A stretch of 64,000 bases of DNA from Streptomyces echinoruber (GTDB taxonomy: Bacteria > Actinomycetota > Actinomycetes > Streptomycetales > Streptomycetaceae). The translations under genes and the position numbers were made by a program. The DNA is taken from positions 309,194-373,193 of the forward strand of contig NZ_BMWH01000001.1 of NCBI RefSeq assembly GCF_014651135.1, in the 5' to 3' direction. This document shows, one piece after another, positions 18,749-26,386 of the stretch. Below the pieces are notes generated by a model. The model was not told where the DNA came from. It ran no database searches and was given only the letters and a program-made list of their open reading frames with translations. Position 1 is the first letter of the stretch. Each line of letters starts with the position of its first letter.

Positions 18749-19990
18749 GTGCGACAGCGTTCTTTGGTGATACTTACCTCCGTTCTCACCACCGGAGCTC
18801 TGACTCTCACCGCCTGCGGCTCCCGAGACAACAGTGGGGACAAGAGCGGCGACGGGTCCGGCACCACCCTGACCATCGGCGTGGACGCCCCGCTGTCCGG
18901 CGAGAACTCCACCACCGGCCTCGGCATCCAGTACGGTGTCCAGATCGCCGTCGACGACGCCAACAAGAACAACTGGGTGCCCGGCGTGAAGTTCAAGGTC
19001 AAGGCCCTGGACGACAAGGCCCAGCCGGCCAACGGCCAGTCCAACGCCACCGCCCTGGTCGGCGACGGCACCGTCGTGGGCGCCGTCGGCCCGCTGAACT
19101 CGGGTGTCGCCCAGTCGATGCAGCAGGTGTTCGCCTCGGCCAACATGGTCCAGATCTCCCCCTCGAACACCAACCCGGAGCTGACCCAGGGCAAGAACTG
19201 GCAGACCAAGAAGACCCGCCCGTACAAGACGTACTTCCGTACCGCCACCACCGACGCCAACCAGGGCGGATTCGCCGCCCAGTACGCCGCCCAGGGCCTG
19301 AAGAAGAAAAAGGCCTTCGTCGTCGACGACAAGCAGACCTACGGCTCCGGCCTCGCCAAGATCTTCGCGGAGAAGTTCAAGAGCTACGGCGGCACGGTCG
19401 TCGGCACCGACCACGTCAACACCGGCGACAAGGACTTCGGCTCCCTCGTCACCAAGATCAAGAACTCCAAGGCCGACCTGCTCTACTACGGCGGCCAGTA
19501 CGACGAATCCTCGCTGATCACCAAGCAGCTCAAGGACGCCGGCGTCAAGATCCCGCTGTTCGGCGGCGACGGCATGTTCGCCTCCACCTACATCGACGTC
19601 GCCGGCAAGGCCGCCGAAGGCGACCTGGCCACCTCCGTCGGCGTCCCCGCCGACACCCTGCCCGCCGCCAAGCAGTTCATCCAGACCTACAAGAGCAAGG
19701 GCTACAAGGGCGACTACGCCGCCTACGGCGCCTACGCCTACGACGCCGCCAGCGCCATCATCAAGGCCGTCAAGGCCGTCAAGGACGCCAACGGCGGCAA
19801 GCTGCCCAGCGACATCAAGACCGACCTGCGCGCCAAGGTCGTCGACGAGGTCCAGAAGTCCGACTTCGAGGGCATCACCGGCAAGGTCGCCTTCGACCAG
19901 TACGGCGACACCACCAACAAGCAGCTGACGGTGTACCAGGTCGTCAACGGCAAGTGGAAGGCTGTGAAGACCGGCACCTACAACGGCTGA
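18749..19990 (+). CDS. livJ: Branched-chain amino acid ABC transporter substrate-binding lipoprotein
   Basis: The 413-residue periplasmic-binding-type lipoprotein of a Leu/Ile/Val (LIV-I) ABC importer. The signal MRQRSLVILTSVLTTGALTL ends in a lipobox LTAC with lipidation Cys23. The mature part has the type I binding fold: LTIGVDAPLSGENSTTGLG, VGAVGPLNSGVAQSMQ, ISPSNTNPELT, VVDDKQTYGSGLAKIF and LLYYGGQYDESSLI. It captures amino acid outside the membrane and delivers it to LivH/LivM. The GTG start at 18749 is set by GGAAAGGA upstream. First gene of a five-gene operon; ligand specificity within branched-chain or related amino acids is inferred. Confidence 0.92.
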   Translation: MRQRSLVILTSVLTTGALTLTACGSRDNSGDKSGDGSGTTLTIGVDAPLSGENSTTGLGIQYGVQIAVDDANKNNWVPGVKFKVKALDDKAQPANGQSNATALVGDGTVVGAVGPLNSGVAQSMQQVFASANMVQISPSNTNPELTQGKNWQTKKTRPYKTYFRTATTDANQGGFAAQYAAQGLKKKKAFVVDDKQTYGSGLAKIFAEKFKSYGGTVVGTDHVNTGDKDFGSLVTKIKNSKADLLYYGGQYDESSLITKQLKDAGVKIPLFGGDGMFASTYIDVAGKAAEGDLATSVGVPADTLPAAKQFIQTYKSKGYKGDYAAYGAYAYDAASAIIKAVKAVKDANGGKLPSDIKTDLRAKVVDEVQKSDFEGITGKVAFDQYGDTTNKQLTVYQVVNGKWKAVKTGTYNG

Positions 19991-20120
19991 TCCCCAGCCG
20001 CCAGCACACCGCAGCACGGGCCGCGCGGAAGGAGGATCCCGACCGCGCGGCCCCTTCCACACCCCCGCCCGCACCCCGAGTGCGGACGACCACGACCACC
20101 AGCGACATGGAGGCCACGCG

Positions 20121-21050
20121 GTGAACACCCTGCCGCAGCAGCTGGCCAACGGGCTGCTCCTCGGCTCGATGTACGGGCTGATCGCCATCGGTTACACGAT
20201 GGTGTACGGCATCGTCCAGCTGATCAACTTCGCACACGGCGAGATCTTCATGACCGGCGCCTTCGGCGCCCTCACGGTCTACGCCTACATCCTGCCCCAC
20301 GGCACCTCGATGTGGGCCGCCGTCCCCCTCATGCTGATCGGCGGCGCCATCGTCGCCGTCCTCGTCGCGGTAGGAGCGGAACGTTTCGCCTACCGGCCAC
20401 TGCGACAGGCACCACGACTGGCCCCGCTCATCACCGCCATCGGCCTCTCCCTGGCCCTGCAGGAAGTCGTCCGCAACTTCTACCCCGGCGCCGACAAAGC
20501 CCGCTCCTTCCCCAGCCTCGACACCACCCACGACCTCGGCGCCGTCACCATCAAGGACGCCGACATCTTCCTGATCATCGCCGCCATCGTCTGCATGTCC
20601 TCCCTCGCCTACTTCGTCCGCAAGAGCCGCACCGGACGCGCCATGCAGGCCACCGCCCAGGACCCCGACACCGCACAGCTCATGGGCATCGACACCAACC
20701 GCATCATCGTCATCGCCTTCGCCATCGGCGGCCTCTTCGCCGCCGTCGCCGCCGTCTCCTACGGCCTCAAATACGGCAACGTCGACTACCGCATGGGCTT
20801 CCTCATGGGCCTCAAAGCCTTCACCGCGGCCGTCCTCGGCGGCATCGGCAACATCTACGGCGCCATGCTCGGCGGCGTCGTCCTCGGCATCGCCGAAACC
20901 CTCGCCTCCGCCTACATCAACAACATCCCCGGCATGCAGCAGCTCGGCGGCCAGAGCTGGGCCAACGTCTGGGCCTTCTGCCTCCTCATCCTCGTCCTGC
21001 TGCTGCGGCCCCAGGGCCTGCTCGGCGAACGCGTCGCGGACAGGGCGTGA
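20121..21050 (+). CDS. livH: Branched-chain amino acid ABC transporter permease LivH
   Basis: A 309-residue inner-membrane permease with about eight hydrophobic helices. It opens with the LivH-type LANGLLLGSMYGLIAIGYTM and contains the YGIVQLINFAHGE signature, GRAMQATAQDPDTAQLMGID (cytoplasmic coupling loop) and AFTAAVLGGIGNIYGAMLGG. With LivM it forms the membrane pore. GTG 20121 is 130 bp after the binding-protein stop. It runs into livM with only 5 bp between TGA and the ATG. Confidence 0.95.
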   Translation: MNTLPQQLANGLLLGSMYGLIAIGYTMVYGIVQLINFAHGEIFMTGAFGALTVYAYILPHGTSMWAAVPLMLIGGAIVAVLVAVGAERFAYRPLRQAPRLAPLITAIGLSLALQEVVRNFYPGADKARSFPSLDTTHDLGAVTIKDADIFLIIAAIVCMSSLAYFVRKSRTGRAMQATAQDPDTAQLMGIDTNRIIVIAFAIGGLFAAVAAVSYGLKYGNVDYRMGFLMGLKAFTAAVLGGIGNIYGAMLGGVVLGIAETLASAYINNIPGMQQLGGQSWANVWAFCLLILVLLLRPQGLLGERVADRA

Positions 21051-21055
21051 TCACC

Positions 21056-22888
21056 ATGACCGACACCACCAAGACCCCCACCCCCGAAAACACCGCCCCG
21101 GCCACCACGGCCCCCCGCGGCCCCCTCCCCCTGCCCACCGCCGCCGCCCGCGCCCTGCTCCTCGCAGGCGGCCTCGCCACCCTCGCCTCCACCTTCCTCG
21201 CCTGGACGTGGACCAGCGAATTCCCCGGCGACCTCACCGTCTACGGCTACCCCGGCGGCCTGCAATGGCTCACCTTCACCGCCGGCCTGCTCACCACCCT
21301 CTTCACCCTCGCCTCCTACCAGGTGCGCGGCCTGCGCTGGCTGCTGCCCGCCGGCAACAACACCCCCCTCCTCCTCACCGCCGTCGGCGCCTTCGGCGTC
21401 ACCTGGTTCACCATCCTCGCGATCGCCATCGAACTCGGCGGCCTGGTCAACCTCGAACCCGGCGGATGGATCGCCGCCGTCGCCTCCCTCCTCCCCCTCC
21501 TCGGCGCCCTCGCCCTCCCCCCGGCCACCGCCACCAGCGGCACCGGCAGCACCGGCGGCACCAAGGAGACCATCAAGGCCTACGTCGCCAAACCCGAACA
21601 CATCCCCGCCGCCCAACCCCTCAACGGCTGGGCCCAGCGACTGATCATCACCGCCGTCACCGCCCTCGGCCTCGCCGTCTTCACCTACGGCATCGACACC
21701 GAATACGGCGAACTCTTCATCGGCTACCTCATCGTCGTCGTCTTCGCCGTCTGGGCCCTGCACACCGCCGGCCTCCTCGACCGCTTCTCCCGCCTGGTCG
21801 CCGCCAACCGCGGCTTCACCCTCGCGATGGGCTTCGCCGCCGCCATCGCCTTCCCCTTCACCCAGACCGACGACCACTACGCCAACATCGGCGTCAACAT
21901 CCTCATCTTCGGCACCGTCGCCCTCGGCCTGAACATCGTCGTCGGCCTCGCCGGCCTCCTCGACCTCGGCTACGTCGCCTTCCTCGGCGTCGGCGCCTAC
22001 ACCGCCGCCCTGGTCTCCGGCTCCGAATTCTCCAAATTCTCCGGCGTCCAATTCCCCTTCTGGGCCGCCGCCCTCACCGGCATGGCCGCCTCCCTCGTCT
22101 TCGGCGTCCTCATCGGCGCACCCACCCTGCGCCTGCGCGGCGACTACCTCGCCATCGTCACCCTCGGCTTCGGAGAGATCTTCCGCATCGCCGTCAACAA
22201 CATGGACGGCCAATCCGGACCCGACGTCACCAACGGCCCCAACGGCATCCCCTCCATCCCCGACCTGAAGCTGTTCGGCTTCAACTTCGGCAACCCCCAC
22301 GACCTCGGCGGCTTCACCCTCGGCCGATTCGCCAACTACTACCTGCTGATGGTCCTCATCATGGCCATCGTGGTCCTCGTCTACACCCGCGCCGCCGACT
22401 CCCGCATCGGCCGCTCCTGGATCGCCATCCGCGAGGACGAGACCGCCGCCACCGCCATGGGCATCAACGGCTTCCGCGTCAAGCTCATCGCCTTCGCCCT
22501 CGGCGCCTCCCTCGCCGGCCTCGCCGGCACCGTCAGCGCCCACGTCACCTACAGCGTCGTCCCCACCCCCTACCAGTTCGCCGGCTCCACCCCGCCCAAC
22601 TCCGCCTTCCTCCTCGCCGCCGTCGTCCTCGGCGGCATGGGCACCGTCGCCGGCCCCCTGCTGGGCGCCGCCCTGCTCTACCTGCTGCCGGAGAAACTGG
22701 ACTTCCTGCAGGACAAATCCCTGCTCGCCTTCGGCATCGCACTCATCCTGCTGATGCGCTTCCGCCCCGAAGGCATCATCGCCAACCGCCGCCGGCAGCT
22801 CGAATTCCACGAAACCGGCCAGCTCGACATCCCCGACACCCCAACCCTCACCGGCGAACCCGCCGTCACCACCAAGGCGGGGGCGTGA
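21056..22888 (+). CDS. livM: Branched-chain amino acid ABC transporter permease LivM, long N-terminus
   Basis: A 610-residue permease, much longer than the usual 320-430. The C-terminal ~380 residues are standard LivM (GLNIVVGLAGLLDLGYVAFL, GVGAYTAAL, APTLRLRGDYLAIVTLGFGE, GRSWIAIREDETAATAMGI, PPNSAFLLAAVVLGGMGT). The first ~180 residues hold three or four extra hydrophobic segments (ARALLLAGGLATLASTFLAW, WLTFTAGLLTTLFTLASY, WIAAVASLLPLLGALALP) and a Gly/Thr/Ser linker. ATG 21056 is chosen over GTG 21047 because the AGGG upstream is at better spacing; the difference is three residues. Codons are strongly C-ending. Confidence 0.93.
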   Translation: MTDTTKTPTPENTAPATTAPRGPLPLPTAAARALLLAGGLATLASTFLAWTWTSEFPGDLTVYGYPGGLQWLTFTAGLLTTLFTLASYQVRGLRWLLPAGNNTPLLLTAVGAFGVTWFTILAIAIELGGLVNLEPGGWIAAVASLLPLLGALALPPATATSGTGSTGGTKETIKAYVAKPEHIPAAQPLNGWAQRLIITAVTALGLAVFTYGIDTEYGELFIGYLIVVVFAVWALHTAGLLDRFSRLVAANRGFTLAMGFAAAIAFPFTQTDDHYANIGVNILIFGTVALGLNIVVGLAGLLDLGYVAFLGVGAYTAALVSGSEFSKFSGVQFPFWAAALTGMAASLVFGVLIGAPTLRLRGDYLAIVTLGFGEIFRIAVNNMDGQSGPDVTNGPNGIPSIPDLKLFGFNFGNPHDLGGFTLGRFANYYLLMVLIMAIVVLVYTRAADSRIGRSWIAIREDETAATAMGINGFRVKLIAFALGASLAGLAGTVSAHVTYSVVPTPYQFAGSTPPNSAFLLAAVVLGGMGTVAGPLLGAALLYLLPEKLDFLQDKSLLAFGIALILLMRFRPEGIIANRRRQLEFHETGQLDIPDTPTLTGEPAVTTKAGA

Positions 22889-22893
22889 CCACC

Positions 22894-23757
22894 ATGACCA
22901 CACCCGTACTCCAGGCAAGCGGCGTCACCATGCGCTTCGGCGGCCTCACCGCCGTCCGCTCCGTCGACTTCACCGTCAACACCGGCGAAATCGTCGGCCT
23001 CATCGGACCCAACGGCGCCGGCAAGACCACCTTCTTCAACTGCCTCACCGGCCTCTACGTCCCCACCGAGGGCACCGTCACCTACAAAGGCACCGTCCTG
23101 CCGCCCAAACCCCACCTCGTCACCAAGGCAGGCATCGCCCGCACCTTCCAGAACATCCGGCTCTTCGCCAACATGACCGTGCTGGAAAACGTCCTCGTCG
23201 GACGCCACACCCGCACCAAGGAAGGCCTCTGGTCCGCCCTCCTGCGCGGCCCCGGCTTCCGCAAAGCCGAAAAAGCCAGCGAAGAACGAGCCATGGAACT
23301 GCTCGACTTCGTCGGCCTCGCCGCCAAACGCGACCACCTCGCCCGCAACCTCCCCTACGGCGAACAGCGCAAGCTCGAAATCGCCCGCGCCCTCGCCAGC
23401 GAACCCGGCCTGCTGCTCCTCGACGAGCCCACCGCCGGCATGAACCCGCAGGAGACCCGCGCCACCGAGGAACTCGTCTTCGCCATCCGCGACAAAGGCA
23501 TCGCCGTCCTCGTCATCGAGCACGACATGCGCTTCATCTTCAACCTCTGCGACCGCGTCGCCGTCCTCGTCCAAGGCGAAAAACTCGTCGAAGGCACCTC
23601 CGACGTCGTCCAGGCCGACGAACGCGTCGTCGCCGCCTACCTCGGCGAACCCTTCGAAGGCGACCCCGGCACCGCCGAAACCGCCGACGTCGCCGCCGCG
23701 GAAACCGGCGCCGCCCCGCAGAGCAGCACCACCAGCACCAAGGGAGAAGCCCAGTGA
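22894..23757 (+). CDS. livG: Branched-chain amino acid ABC transporter ATPase LivG
   Basis: A 287-residue ABC ATPase of the LivG type. Walker A is GPNGAGKTT, the Q-loop region is ARTFQNIRLFANMTVLENV, the signature is LPYGEQRKLEIARAL (the LivG variant of LSGGQ), Walker B is LLLLDEPTAGM, and the H-loop is VIEHDMRFIF. An Ala/Thr-rich tail of about 30 residues follows GEPFEGDPG. The start ATG 22894 is 5 bp after the livM stop; GTG 22885 is an alternative adding three residues. Its stop overlaps the livF start. Confidence 0.95.
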   Translation: MTTPVLQASGVTMRFGGLTAVRSVDFTVNTGEIVGLIGPNGAGKTTFFNCLTGLYVPTEGTVTYKGTVLPPKPHLVTKAGIARTFQNIRLFANMTVLENVLVGRHTRTKEGLWSALLRGPGFRKAEKASEERAMELLDFVGLAAKRDHLARNLPYGEQRKLEIARALASEPGLLLLDEPTAGMNPQETRATEELVFAIRDKGIAVLVIEHDMRFIFNLCDRVAVLVQGEKLVEGTSDVVQADERVVAAYLGEPFEGDPGTAETADVAAAETGAAPQSSTTSTKGEAQ

Positions 23758-24470
23758 CCGCACTGCTCGAGGTCGAGGACCTCAGGGTCGCCTACGGCAA
23801 GATCGAAGCCGTCAAAGGCATCTCCTTCAAGGTCGACGCCGGCGAAGTCGTCACCCTCATCGGCACCAACGGCGCCGGCAAGACCACCACCCTGCGCACC
23901 CTCTCCGGCCTGCTCAAACCCACCCACGGCAAGATCACCTTCGACGGCAAGCCCCTCAACGGCACCCCCGCCCACAAGATCGTCGCCCTCGGCCTCGCCC
24001 ACTCCCCCGAAGGCCGCCACATCTTCCCCCGCCTCACCATCGAGGAGAACCTCCAACTCGGCGCCTTCCTCCGCAAGGACAAGGCAGGCATCGACAAGGA
24101 CATCCAGCGCGCCTACGACCTCTTCCCCATCCTGGGAGAACGCCGCAAACAGGCCGCCGGAACCCTCTCCGGCGGCGAGCAGCAGATGCTCGCCATGGGC
24201 CGCGCCCTGATGTCCCAGCCCAAACTGCTCATGCTCGACGAACCCTCCATGGGCCTCTCCCCGATCATGATGCAGAAGATCATGGCCACCATCGCCGAAC
24301 TCAAATCCCAGGGCACCACCATCCTCCTCGTCGAACAGAACGCCCAAGCCGCCCTCTCCCTCGCCGACCAGGGCCACGTCATGGAAGTCGGCAGGATCGT
24401 CCTCTCCGGCACCGGAGAAGACCTCCTCCACGACGAATCCGTCCGCAAGGCCTACCTCGGCGAGGACTGA
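23754..24470 (+). CDS. livF: Branched-chain amino acid ABC transporter ATPase LivF
   Basis: A 238-residue ABC ATPase, the second motor subunit of the LIV importer. It shows Walker A GTNGAGKTT, the LivF-type SPEGRHIFPRLTIEENLQLG, signature LSGGEQQMLAMGRAL, Walker B LLMLDEPSMGL and H-loop LLVEQNAQAAL. The GTG start overlaps the livG stop (GTGA), implying coupling; AAGGGAGAAG is the ribosome site within the end of livG. Last gene of the operon, followed by a strong hairpin. Confidence 0.95.
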   Translation: MTALLEVEDLRVAYGKIEAVKGISFKVDAGEVVTLIGTNGAGKTTTLRTLSGLLKPTHGKITFDGKPLNGTPAHKIVALGLAHSPEGRHIFPRLTIEENLQLGAFLRKDKAGIDKDIQRAYDLFPILGERRKQAAGTLSGGEQQMLAMGRALMSQPKLLMLDEPSMGLSPIMMQKIMATIAELKSQGTTILLVEQNAQAALSLADQGHVMEVGRIVLSGTGEDLLHDESVRKAYLGED

Positions 24471-24501
24471 CACCCACCACCCCACCCACCCACACCGACA
24501 C

Positions 24502-24542
24502 GGCCGAGGCCCGCACCCCACCCCGGGGTACGGGCCTCGGCC
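24502..24542. terminator. liv operon / pdtaR bidirectional terminator
   Basis: A perfect 12-bp stem, GGCCGAGGCCCG (24502-24513) with CGGGCCTCGGCC (24531-24542), encloses a 17-nt loop that can itself pair CCCC with GGGG. It is 32 nt after livF and about 105 nt after the stop of the convergent pdtaR. Confidence 0.85.
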
Positions 24543-24548
24543 ACATCA

Positions 24549-24640
24549 ACGCTCGGACTCTCGGACTCCTGGACTCCCGGGCTCTCGGACTCCCGAACTC
24601 CTGGGCTCCCGGGCTGCCGGGCTCTCGGACTCAGCCGGCC
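24549..24640. repeat. Degenerate CTCGGACTC/CTGGGCTCC repeats
   Basis: About nine imperfect 9-10 bp units (CTCGGACTC, CTGGACTCC, CGGGCTCTC) fill the space from the liv terminator to the stop codon of pdtaR. It is another tandem array sitting exactly at a gene 3' end. Confidence 0.7.
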
Positions 24641-24646
24641 CCGGAC

Positions 24647-25321
24647 TCACCCCTTGTCCGACTGCTTCGCCGCCTTCGCCGCCTTCTTCTCCTCATGATC
24701 GTCGATCACAGCCCGCGCCACCTGCTGCATCGACATCCGCCGATCCATCGACGTCTTCTGAATCCACCGGAACGCCGCCGGCTCCGTCAGCCCGTACTCC
24801 GTCTGCAGGATCGACTTCGCCCGGTCCACCAGCTTGCGCGTCTCCAGCCGCTGGGAGAGATCCGCGACCTCCTTCTCCAGCTCCTTCAACTCGTTGAACC
24901 GGCTCACCGCCATCTCGATCGCCGGCACCACGTCGCTCTTGCTGAACGGCTTCACCAGATACGCCATCGCCCCCGCGTCCCGGGCCCGCTCCACCAGATC
25001 CCGCTGCGAGAACGCCGTCAGCATCAACACCGGCGCGATCCGCTCCCCCGCGATCTTCTCCGCCGCCGAGATCCCGTCCAGCTTCGGCATCTTCACGTCC
25101 AGGATCACCAGATCCGGCCGGTGCTCACGGGCCAGCTCCACGGCCTGCTCGCCGTCACCGGCCTCACCGACGACCGTGTAGCCCTCCTCCTCCAGCATCT
25201 CCTTCAGGTCGAGCCGGATCAGGGCCTCGTCCTCCGCGATCACGACACGGGTCGTCATCGGAGGCACGTGCGACTTGTCGTCGTCGGGCACGTCAACGGG
25301 CTGGGGCGACTCGGCGGTCAC
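24647..25321 (-). CDS. pdtaR: ANTAR-domain response regulator (PdtaR-like)
   Basis: A 224-residue two-component response regulator. The receiver domain (about 24-140) has the acidic pair ED at 30-31, phospho-acceptor D75 in LVILDVKMPKLDG and K124 in YLVKPF. The C-terminal ANTAR domain (about 155-207, LETRKLVDRAKSILQTEYGL then RWIQKTSMDRRMSMQQVARA) binds RNA hairpins and acts by antitermination. No kinase is adjacent; in actinobacteria the partner PdtaS is usually elsewhere. GTG 25321 has GAGGAG 7 nt upstream; the internal ATG at residue 22 (MTTRVVIAED) lacks one. A low-complexity Lys/Ala tail ends the protein. Confidence 0.93.
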   Translation of the reverse strand: MTAESPQPVDVPDDDKSHVPPMTTRVVIAEDEALIRLDLKEMLEEEGYTVVGEAGDGEQAVELAREHRPDLVILDVKMPKLDGISAAEKIAGERIAPVLMLTAFSQRDLVERARDAGAMAYLVKPFSKSDVVPAIEMAVSRFNELKELEKEVADLSQRLETRKLVDRAKSILQTEYGLTEPAAFRWIQKTSMDRRMSMQQVARAVIDDHEEKKAAKAAKQSDKG

Positions 25322-25351
25322 GGAAGCTCCTCGTTCGGGGCAGGGGTACTG

Positions 25352-25382
25352 CTGACACGAGGGTACCTAGCTGCGGTATGGT
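25352..25382 (+). promoter_or_regulatory. Possible tRNA promoter
   Basis: CTGACA (25352-25357) and TATGGT (25377-25382) are 19 nt apart, about 41 bp before the tRNA. The spacing is long, so this is only a candidate. Confidence 0.35.
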
Positions 25383-25423
25383 GGGGACGCGGCGGGTATC
25401 CGTCGACCTTCAATTTGAAGGGG

Positions 25424-25496
25424 GCCCCGGTAGCCCAGCGGTAGAGGCAATGGTCTCAAACACCATACAGCGTCGGTTCGAATCCGACCCGGGGTA
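25424..25496 (+). tRNA. tRNA with anticodon CAA (nominally Leu), short variable loop
   Basis: A 73-nt cloverleaf can be drawn. The acceptor GCCCCGG pairs with CCGGGGT (first pair G-U) and the discriminator is A73. The D arm is GCC/GGC with GGT in the loop. The anticodon stem is ATGGT/ACCAT with loop CTCAAAC, giving anticodon CAA (codon UUG, Leu). The variable loop is the 5-nt ACAGC, and the T arm GTCGG-TTCGAAT-CCGAC is perfect. No 3' CCA is encoded. Bacterial tRNA-Leu normally has a long variable arm (type II), so the charging identity is uncertain. A U-tract terminator follows 33 nt later, so it is a single-tRNA unit. Confidence 0.85.
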
Positions 25497-25528
25497 CGTT
25501 TCCTCGGATTCCAAGGTCACCTTCTGAG

Positions 25529-25565
25529 AAGCGGACGCTCACCTTCGCGTGAACCTCCGCTTTTT
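25529..25565 (+). terminator. Intrinsic terminator after the tRNA
   Basis: AAGCGGA (25529-25535) pairs with TCCGCTT (25556-25562), with an inner TCAC/GTGA stem, and runs straight into TTTTT (25561-25565). A true U tract is uncommon in this GC-rich sequence. It separates the tRNA from the LAGLIDADG gene. Confidence 0.85.
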
Positions 25566-25603
25566 GTTTCGCTCGGTCGCGATCAGTAGCGCACAGTGGT
25601 CGC

Positions 25604-26383
25604 ATGTACGACATCGGTACACGCAAGCGAGCTTTGGCGCTCGTCGCTCAGGGGCGCAGCCTCAACTCCGTCAGCAGGGAGACAGGCGTGTCCCGGGCCG
25701 CGATCCGTTCGTGGCAGACCCGTATCGAGCCGCTCGGCTGGGCAAGCCGCGCAGTTCCCTGCCCTCGGCGTCAAGACGTTCCCAGACTTCCCGAGGAGCC
25801 GGCCGCCTACGCCTACCTTCTGGGGCTGTATCTCGGCGACGGCTGCATCAGCGCGTTCGCGAAAGGCGTGTACTTCCTGCGCATCACCTGCGCCGACGCC
25901 TGGCCTGGACTGATTGACGCCTGCGCCGAGGCCATGCGCTTGGTCCGCCCTGACAACAAGGTGTTCCGCGTGCAACGGCAGGGCTGCCAGAATGTCACCT
26001 GCTACAGCAAGCACTGGACGTGCCTCTTCCCCCAGCACGGCCCCGGCAAGAAGCACGAGCGCCGGATCGTGCTCGAACCCTGGCAGCGGGAGATCGTCGA
26101 CGCGCACCCCTGGGAGTTCATCCGCGGTCTGATCCACTCGGACGGCTGCCGGGTCGTCAACTGGACGACCCGGCTGGTCGGCGGTGAGCGCAGGCGCTAT
26201 GAGTATCCGCGGTACTTCTTCACGAACACGTCCGCCGACATCATCCGTCTCTTCACGGACGCCTTGGACAGGGTGGGTGTGGAGTGGCGGACGTTGAACC
26301 AGAGTCGCGCCGCCGTCACCGTCTCGGTCGCCCGGAGGGCGTCCGTGGCGCTGCTCGACGCTCATGTTGGGCCCAAGCACTGA
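25604..26383 (+). CDS. HTH-LAGLIDADG protein, homing-endonuclease-like
   Basis: A 259-residue protein. Residues ~5-40 form a helix-turn-helix (RKRALALVAQGRSLNSVSRE, then TGVSRAAIRSWQ). Two LAGLIDADG-type motifs follow: YLLGLYLGDG at 71-80 and FIRGLIHSDG at 172-181, each ending in the acidic residue expected at the active site. Such two-motif proteins are monomeric homing endonucleases or endonuclease-derived DNA-binding regulators; there is no intein or intron around it. It lies 107 bp after the CAA tRNA and ends 3 bp before the convergent pyk stop. The ATG at 25604 has no good ribosome site. Codon use is less GC-biased than its neighbours, consistent with acquisition. Its target site is unknown. 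Confidence 0.8.
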   Translation: MYDIGTRKRALALVAQGRSLNSVSRETGVSRAAIRSWQTRIEPLGWASRAVPCPRRQDVPRLPEEPAAYAYLLGLYLGDGCISAFAKGVYFLRITCADAWPGLIDACAEAMRLVRPDNKVFRVQRQGCQNVTCYSKHWTCLFPQHGPGKKHERRIVLEPWQREIVDAHPWEFIRGLIHSDGCRVVNWTTRLVGGERRRYEYPRYFFTNTSADIIRLFTDALDRVGVEWRTLNQSRAAVTVSVARRASVALLDAHVGPKH

Positions 26384-26386
26384 GGG

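Noticed and set aside
24549..24640. CRISPR-like array
   Set aside because: The units are 9-10 bp, degenerate and without spacers; no cas genes are in the window.
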